Origin: JAEZBP01 sp963832725
GTDB lineage: Bacteria > Myxococcota_A > Polyangia > Polyangiales > Sandaracinaceae
Direction: 5' to 3'
Length of the DNA stretch: 64,000 nt
Assembly: GCA_963832725.1 (NCBI GenBank)
Contig: CAWHVG010000005.1
Span: 248,001 to 312,000 of the forward strand
The notes beneath the pieces are model-generated. The model had not been told where the DNA came from, did no database searches, and was given only the letters and a program-made list of their open reading frames with translations. Both the position numbers and the translations under genes were made by a program. Below, piece after piece: positions 59,195 to 64,000 of this stretch (positions are counted from its first letter, which is position 1; each line of letters starts with the position of its first letter).

Positions 59195-61111
59195 TCAGTG
59201 AATCGGCCCGAGCGGCGTGCCCGGCGACGCGAACGCGACGTAGACCCCGTCGTCGGTGGACACGCCGAGGTCGGTCAGGCTCTGCGGTGAGAGATCGATG
59301 ATGCGGCCCGTGCTCGTGTTGGGGCCCCAGTCGACCGGGCGCACGACGATACGGGCGCCGGTGCGCGGGTTCATCACGATCAAGCGCGCGCTCCGCCACC
59401 AGCTCACGCCGAGCGGCGAGTAGTCGAAGCGCATCGCGCAGTAGTAGTACTGGTCCGGATTGGCCGCGAGCTCGGCGGCGCTCGGGCTCAGCGGATCGTT
59501 GAGGCTGCGCAGTCGCTCGCCGGAGATGCTGCCGGTCTCGGTCGAGGTGACCCCCGTGTCGTCCGGGCCGCCGAACCAGCTCATGGTGCCGCTCACCCAG
59601 TCGTGGCCGCCGTCGCTCACCACGTCGCCGTAGGGCTCCACGCTCACACCGAGCGCGCCGCGCAACGTGGCGTTGGCGAGGCCCGCCCGCGGCACGTGCA
59701 TCCCGTCCAGATCGAGCCCCGCATAGGGATCGGCGCCCGCCGCGCAGGTCTGCTGCCCGCTCAGGTGATAGCGCGCGCTGGTGGACAGCATCCCGCTGAA
59801 GCCCGCCTGCACGATGTCCCGGCCGGTGACGTAGAGCTCGAGCGTCATCGCTGCGCTCACCTCCAGCGTGACGCTGCCGGCCGACGACGCGGTGATGGCC
59901 ACGTTCGGATCCGGGCTGGCCGGCTCGCCGCCGTAGACCAGCACGCCGCTCGCGTCCGTGATCACCAACGCCGGCGTCCAGCTCCCGCCGGTGCTGCTCA
60001 GCGCGATGGTGATCGGGCCGAGCGGCTGAGCCTGCATCGACCAGCGGTGCACACCGTAGGCGCCGCTCGAGAAGTCCTCGTCGATGGCCGCGCTGCCGCA
60101 GGCGCTCAGGTCGAAGGTGGGCGACCAGCAGCTCGCGACCGCGCAGGGATCGAGGGGACCGCAGCTCGCGCCGGAGAGCGCACAGGTCCCGCCGCTCGCC
60201 TGGCAGCGCGCGCCCGACGCGCACCACTCGCACTCGGGGTGCCCGCCGCACTCGCCGCAGCTCGCCGCGCTCGCGCAGTCGAAGGCCGGCGGGACCGACG
60301 CGTCGGGGTCGGGGACGACCATGCCCGCGTCGGCAGGGCCCGCGTCGGCCGGGCCCGCGTCGTCGATCACCATCGAGGGGGGCATCGATCCACAGCTCGT
60401 GCCGGCGCCGAAGCCGTCGGCGGGCGCCGCGAGCAGGCGCGCCTCGGTGGCCGGTCCGTAGACGCCGTCCTCCGCGATTCGGTCCTCCGGATGCGCGCGG
60501 TTGTGCAGTCGCTGGAACGCCAGCACGCCGGCCGAGCCGAGGTCGGTGCCCGCGTGGGAGAAGTGGACCGGGTCCGAGCTGCCCTGCCACGAGAAGCCCT
60601 CGGAGGTGAGCACGGACCGCCACGCCGAGTAGTCCGTCACGTCCACGGCCAGACCGGACTCGTGGGCGCTCTGGCCCGGCCGGGCCGCGAGCCGGATGCC
60701 GCAACGGCCACCGCGATACCAGCGGTAGAGCATGAGCTGCTGGGCCAGCGTGCGGATGGCCGAGTCGATGTGGATGGCGCCGCCCCGCCGCGCGACCGCG
60801 CGGGAGAGCGCACCGGCCGCGGCGTGCTGGAGGTAGGGCAGCACGCTGTCCGTGAGCACGATGCCGGTGCCACCAATCTCGATCAGGTCGGTCGATGCGT
60901 CGCACTGCATCTCCGCCAGCAGCTCCCTGGACAGCCCGAGCACCGACGTCGTCGAGCAGTAGCGGTTGGTGGCGTCCGACACCGTCAGCCCGCGGGTCTC
61001 GGCTTGGGTGACGACGTCACCGACCGACCCTTCCTCGCCGGTCCCGCGGAGGGTGGCGTCGGCGCAGCCGGTGAGCAGCAAGAACGAGGCAAAAAGGATC
61101 GTGCGGCGCAT
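59195..61111 (-). CDS. VanY-type D-Ala-D-Ala carboxypeptidase lipoprotein with peptidoglycan-binding and RlpA-like C-terminal domains
   Basis: 638 residues from ATG 61111 with lipoprotein signal LFASFLLLTGCAD. Peptidase M15 domain: HIDSAIRTLAQQLMLYRWYR, GQSAHESGLAVDVTDYSAW (H-x6-D zinc ligands) and DPVHFSHAG (third His). A peptidoglycan-binding unit follows (VLAFQRLHNRAHPEDRIAED, GVYGPATEARLLA), then a Cys-rich linker (CGECGGHPECEWCASGARCQ). A pre-peptidase-like beta domain precedes a C-terminal double-psi-beta-barrel-like block (YYYCAMRFDYSPLG, ARLIVMNPRTGARIVVRPVD, GPNTSTGRIIDLSPQSLTDL). The enzyme trims the terminal D-Ala of peptidoglycan stems; the RlpA-like end may act on naked glycan. 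Confidence 0.85.
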   Translation of the reverse strand: MRRTILFASFLLLTGCADATLRGTGEEGSVGDVVTQAETRGLTVSDATNRYCSTTSVLGLSRELLAEMQCDASTDLIEIGGTGIVLTDSVLPYLQHAAAGALSRAVARRGGAIHIDSAIRTLAQQLMLYRWYRGGRCGIRLAARPGQSAHESGLAVDVTDYSAWRSVLTSEGFSWQGSSDPVHFSHAGTDLGSAGVLAFQRLHNRAHPEDRIAEDGVYGPATEARLLAAPADGFGAGTSCGSMPPSMVIDDAGPADAGPADAGMVVPDPDASVPPAFDCASAASCGECGGHPECEWCASGARCQASGGTCALSGASCGPLDPCAVASCWSPTFDLSACGSAAIDEDFSSGAYGVHRWSMQAQPLGPITIALSSTGGSWTPALVITDASGVLVYGGEPASPDPNVAITASSAGSVTLEVSAAMTLELYVTGRDIVQAGFSGMLSTSARYHLSGQQTCAAGADPYAGLDLDGMHVPRAGLANATLRGALGVSVEPYGDVVSDGGHDWVSGTMSWFGGPDDTGVTSTETGSISGERLRSLNDPLSPSAAELAANPDQYYYCAMRFDYSPLGVSWWRSARLIVMNPRTGARIVVRPVDWGPNTSTGRIIDLSPQSLTDLGVSTDDGVYVAFASPGTPLGPIH

Positions 61112-62008
61112 CGTGCGCGCATGCCAGCAAGCTCCACACCGCTGTATTTCTGCGGGTATTCGGCGCCAAGTGAGGCGCAGGTGGGGTCTCCAGACCGGGC
61201 ACGGGCTTCCCCAGCCGCCGGCGGCACCGCGGCGCGGCAGCGACCGGCACGGCAGCGACCGGCCCGACAGCGACCGGCCGGCAGCGACCGGCCCGACAGC
61301 TCGGCGGCGAGGGCCGACGCGGAGCGCCCTGCGAGACGTCTTCAATCCGCGACCCGCACGGATCTGGATCGTCGCCGCATCGCAGCCGTATCGGAGGAGA
61401 CCGGAGTCGTGAAGGGAGCGCACATGGACTCGCTCGCTCTCGAGCGCGCACGGCACCCGACCACACGCACGCCGCCGGCGCACTTCGGCTCGTTCGAGGC
61501 AATCCGCGACGCGCGAGCGGCCTCGGCCGCCGCCGGCTCCCAACGACACGCGCTCCCGCGACCCGCGCCGGACTCGATCGCCTCCCGGCACGGGGGCGTC
61601 GTTCGACGGAACGGCCCGCTCGCGCGCTGACCTTCGTCCGGAGGGGCCGGGCCGCCGCGCATCGTCGCGCCCGCGCCGACGAGCTGCTCGAAGCGGCAGC
61701 GCACGCTCGGCGTGAGCCGAGCGGCGACCACGAGACGCGGCGCTCGACGCGCGGAGGCGGACCGAGGACGCGTGGCCGGCGCGACCCGCACGCCGACCGT
61801 CCAGGTTCCACACGGAAGACCCGCGACGTCGAACGCCGACCCACCACCGGGGCGCGCTCGCCATCGCACGGCGAGTCGATTCTCCGCAGCGCGGCGAGCG
61901 CGCGTCGCGCTGCACGCACGCGGTGCGAATCCTGCAACCGCTCTCTGCCGAGCAATCCGGGAGCAGCAGGATGGTCCGGTACGACACGCCCCCGTTCGAG
62001 GTCGGCTC
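61112..62008. other. 897-bp spacer without a recognisable gene
   Basis: Frames are open on both strands but are Arg/Ala-rich and match nothing. The only ordered structure is a run of four 15-bp units at 61235-61300. The distal part must hold the promoter of the HAD gene at 62009. It may contain eroded genes I cannot identify. Confidence 0.4.
61235..61300. repeat. 15-bp tandem repeat (CGGCAGCGACCGGCM)
   Basis: About four units CGGCAGCGACCGGCA / CGGCAGCGACCGGCC / CGACAGCGACCGGC run head to tail in the non-coding spacer upstream of the HAD gene. Confidence 0.75.
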
Positions 62009-62812
62009 ATGAGCCGCGACGAGGATGCAGCGCCGCCAATCGAAGCGGCCATCCTCGACCTCGACGGTGTGGTCACACAGACGGCGTCGGTTCACGAGCG
62101 AGCGTGGAAGCGCGTCTTCGACGGCTGGCTGGCCTCGCGCCGCGACAGCCCTCCCTTCTCCGCCGACGACTACCGCCGCTACGTGGACGGACGGCCGCGC
62201 CTCGACGGCGTGCGCACGTTCGTGACCTCGCGCGGCCGCACGGTGCCGGAGGGGACGCCCTCGGATCCGCCCGGCTACGGGACGCTGTACGCCATCGCCA
62301 CGCTGAAGAACGACCTCTTCCAGCGGCTGCTCCGCGAGGACGGCGTGCGCACCTACCCGGACGCGGTGGAGGCGCTCCGCCGCTGGCGCGACGCCGGGCT
62401 CCGGACGGCGATGGTGAGCGCGAGCCGCAACGCGGCGACCGTCCTCGCCGCAGCCGAGCTCGAGCATCTCTTCGACACGCGCGTCGACGGAGTGACGGCG
62501 GCCGAGCGCGGGCTGCCCGGGAAACCCGCACCCGACACCTTCCTCGAGGCCGCCCGCGCGCTCGGCGTGGCGCCGGAGCGCTGCATGGTGATCGAGGACG
62601 CCGTGGCCGGGGTCCGCGCGGGCGCAGCCGGATCCTTCGGATTGGTCGTCGGCGTGAGCCGCGACGGTGACGACGAGGCGCTCTCGCGCGCTGGCGCGCA
62701 TCGCATCGTCCACGCACTGAGCGAGCTGCCCGAGCGACCCGTGTGCGCTCGGAGCTCGACCGGAGATGGCACCAGCGTAGCCAGGAGTGATGGTGCGACA
62801 CTTTCCCATTGA
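62009..62812 (+). CDS. beta-phosphoglucomutase-family HAD hydrolase
   Basis: 267 residues. HAD motif I AAILDLDGVVTQTASVHERA (nucleophile Asp and acid Asp), cap region ADDYRRYVDGRPRLDGVRTF, motif II AMVSASRNA, motif III Lys in GLPGKPAPDTFLEAARALG, and motif IV CMVIEDAVAGVRAGAAG. The VTQT/VHERAWK and VDGKPR-like sequence is that of HAD enzymes encoded beside GH65 phosphorylases (as in mycobacteria Rv3400/Rv3401, from memory). They convert the beta-glucose-1-phosphate released by the phosphorylase to glucose-6-phosphate. Here the GH65 gene is 11.5 kb away rather than adjacent. ATG 62009 gives a compact N-terminus. Confidence 0.88.
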   Translation: MSRDEDAAPPIEAAILDLDGVVTQTASVHERAWKRVFDGWLASRRDSPPFSADDYRRYVDGRPRLDGVRTFVTSRGRTVPEGTPSDPPGYGTLYAIATLKNDLFQRLLREDGVRTYPDAVEALRRWRDAGLRTAMVSASRNAATVLAAAELEHLFDTRVDGVTAAERGLPGKPAPDTFLEAARALGVAPERCMVIEDAVAGVRAGAAGSFGLVVGVSRDGDDEALSRAGAHRIVHALSELPERPVCARSSTGDGTSVARSDGATLSH

Positions 62813-62956
62813 TCTGCGCGCAACGACGCGTCTCGCTACGCCAGCAATCTCGCTGTGCGTCGACGAATTGCCACGTCCAGACATGCGGTCCACTCGCAAT
62901 GGAGACCCCCGTGGCTCTGGGCGGTTCGTGTTTACGTCCCGTGGGTGGAGGCCGTG

Positions 62957-63938
62957 ATGCACTTGAAGTCCAAGACGACCGATCTCGAGTCGATGACGTC
63001 GCCGTCGCCGCTCGACTCCGCCGTCGCCCTCGAGGGAGGCCCGCGCCACGACCGGTGGGACCGCCTACGCTACGTGCTGGGCCACCCCGTCCACCTAGTG
63101 TGCCTGGGCGCGCTGATGCTGATGGGCGTCTTCATCGCGAGCCCCTGGATGTTGCTCCCGATCCTCGCGTTCGAGGTGCTGACCGCGAGCGTCGTGCCGA
63201 AGGTGCGCGGTATCCGGCAGAAGGCCGACAAGCGGCGCCGCGAGCGCCGCCGCCAGAACGCCGCGCGGGCCCGCTCGGGGATGGTCGCCTACATGGAGGC
63301 GTTGCACGGGCGTGAGCTGACCGAGCTCGAGCGCCGAGCCGCCATCGCGCGCACCCACGCCTCGACGGCGGGCGACGCGTTCGAGGCGCTCCTCGACGAC
63401 TGGTACGGCGTCGACCGCCTGCTCGGCTCGTACGTGCGTCTCTCCATCGCACACCGCACGGCGCGCGAGTCGGCGGCCCTGACCGATCGGGACAAGCTCT
63501 GCCACGAGTATCCGACACCTCGAGCGGGAGCGGGAGCGGGCGAGCTCGCCGAGGCTACGGGGCCTCATGGACCGCCAGCTCACGCTGCTGCGGAGCCGCG
63601 CGGCGTGCCTCGAGCGCAACGAAGAGGAGCGCGAGGCGTTGGCGCTCGAGCTGAACGCGGTGGCATCCCTCTGCCGGCTGGTGCACGAGCGCACGTTCTC
63701 CCTGGTGAGCTCGCCGGATCTGCACACGGAGGTGGACCGCCTGATCACCGAGACGCAGCTCCAGGATCAGGCCATCGGCGAGGTCGACGCCGCTGCGCAC
63801 GATGTCGAGGAGGAGATCCGCTCGTCGACCGACCGGAGCACCGGCGTTCGCGTCGCAGTGCTCGAGGAGGTCGAAGCCGAAGAGGAGGACGACGACCCCA
63901 CCGCGCGGGTCATCCTGCGGGCGGGCGGCATGCGCTGA
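62957..63938 (+). CDS. membrane-anchored coiled-coil protein (frameshifted)
   Basis: About 326 residues when repaired. ATG 62957 opens a frame with a hydrophobic hairpin (VHLVCLGALMLMGVFIASPWM, LLPILAFEVLTASVV; about residues 45-80) and a basic helix (KADKRRRERRRQNAARARS). An alpha-helical region follows (ELTELERRAAIARTHASTAG, FEALLDDWYGVDRLLGSYV). It breaks at 63509, after which the second frame gives IRHLERERER, LRGLMDRQLTLLRSRAACLE and NEEEREALALELNAVASLCR, ending in an acidic tail (EEVEAEEEDDDP) and TGA 63936-63938. The break reads GTATC where GATC restores HEIRHLERER. The first frame would otherwise run off the window. Function unknown; possibly an envelope-tethered scaffold. Confidence 0.68.
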
Positions 63939-64000
63939 GTGCGACCGTGCGCAGCGCATGCGTCGAGCCTCCCCACTTCGCAACAGAGCACATGAGCTCC

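Overview
The window is uniformly GC-rich chromosomal DNA from a Gram-negative bacterium. Gene content points to the Myxococcota (Polyangia or Sandaracinaceae-like) rather than a classical proteobacterium. The markers are many Asp/Gly/Ala-rich (DGGxDAG-type) and Cys-rich lipoproteins, MopE-like CDGxDxDCDG motifs, a membrane Ser/Thr kinase next to an FHA protein, an orphan sigma-54 response regulator, a DUF3604 lipoprotein and a bacterial XPB helicase. This assignment is inference from gene content. I saw no rRNA, tRNA or CRISPR array.

Layout. 0-15 kb: a truncated DMT transporter, CPBP protease, biotin carrier protein, NtrC-type regulator, DUF218 protein, SUI1 factor with a broken tandem copy of its 3' end, ChaN lipoprotein, glutamate-cysteine-ligase/CBS fusion, YkgJ protein, a Cys/Asp-rich lipoprotein and a two-gene XPB helicase operon. 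15.5-20 kb is an accessory zone: a 1.3-kb array of 41-bp repeats, one unknown gene with a strong terminator, then AT-richer DNA holding an eroded AbiJ-like gene, an eroded Ser/Thr kinase, and a relic of a glutamate-receptor-like channel split by two MITE-like elements. The intact relative of that relic lies at 23.4 kb.

20-36 kb: lipoproteins, a beta-solenoid-like protein, a glycosidase-like lipoprotein, the ligand-gated channel, SEC-C protein, TesB, flavodoxin/membrane fusion, enoyl-CoA hydratase, DUF3604 protein, a 4-hydroxybutyryl-CoA dehydratase with all cluster ligands, VOC and PEBP proteins. 36-44.7 kb: a likely operon of membrane protein, large Cys-rich lipoprotein and Ser/Thr kinase, followed by an OprB-type porin and a convergent FHA protein. 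44.8-64 kb: phosphodiesterase, PHP protein, GH65 sugar phosphorylase, beta-helix lipoprotein, phosphodiester glycosidase, alpha/beta hydrolase, an IS91-like transposase relic, a very large helical protein, a VanY-type peptidase, a beta-phosphoglucomutase-like HAD enzyme (natural partner of GH65) and a membrane/coiled-coil protein.

Two cross-cutting observations matter when reading this annotation. First, about ten otherwise well-preserved genes are broken by one- or two-base changes, nearly all in or touching a GATC (most often GATC read as GAATC). Undoing the change restores the expected C-terminus, so many of these genes may be intact in the cell. Second, the region is rich in short tandem repeats, mostly of 15 bp, and carries a dispersed family of imperfect-palindrome intergenic elements.
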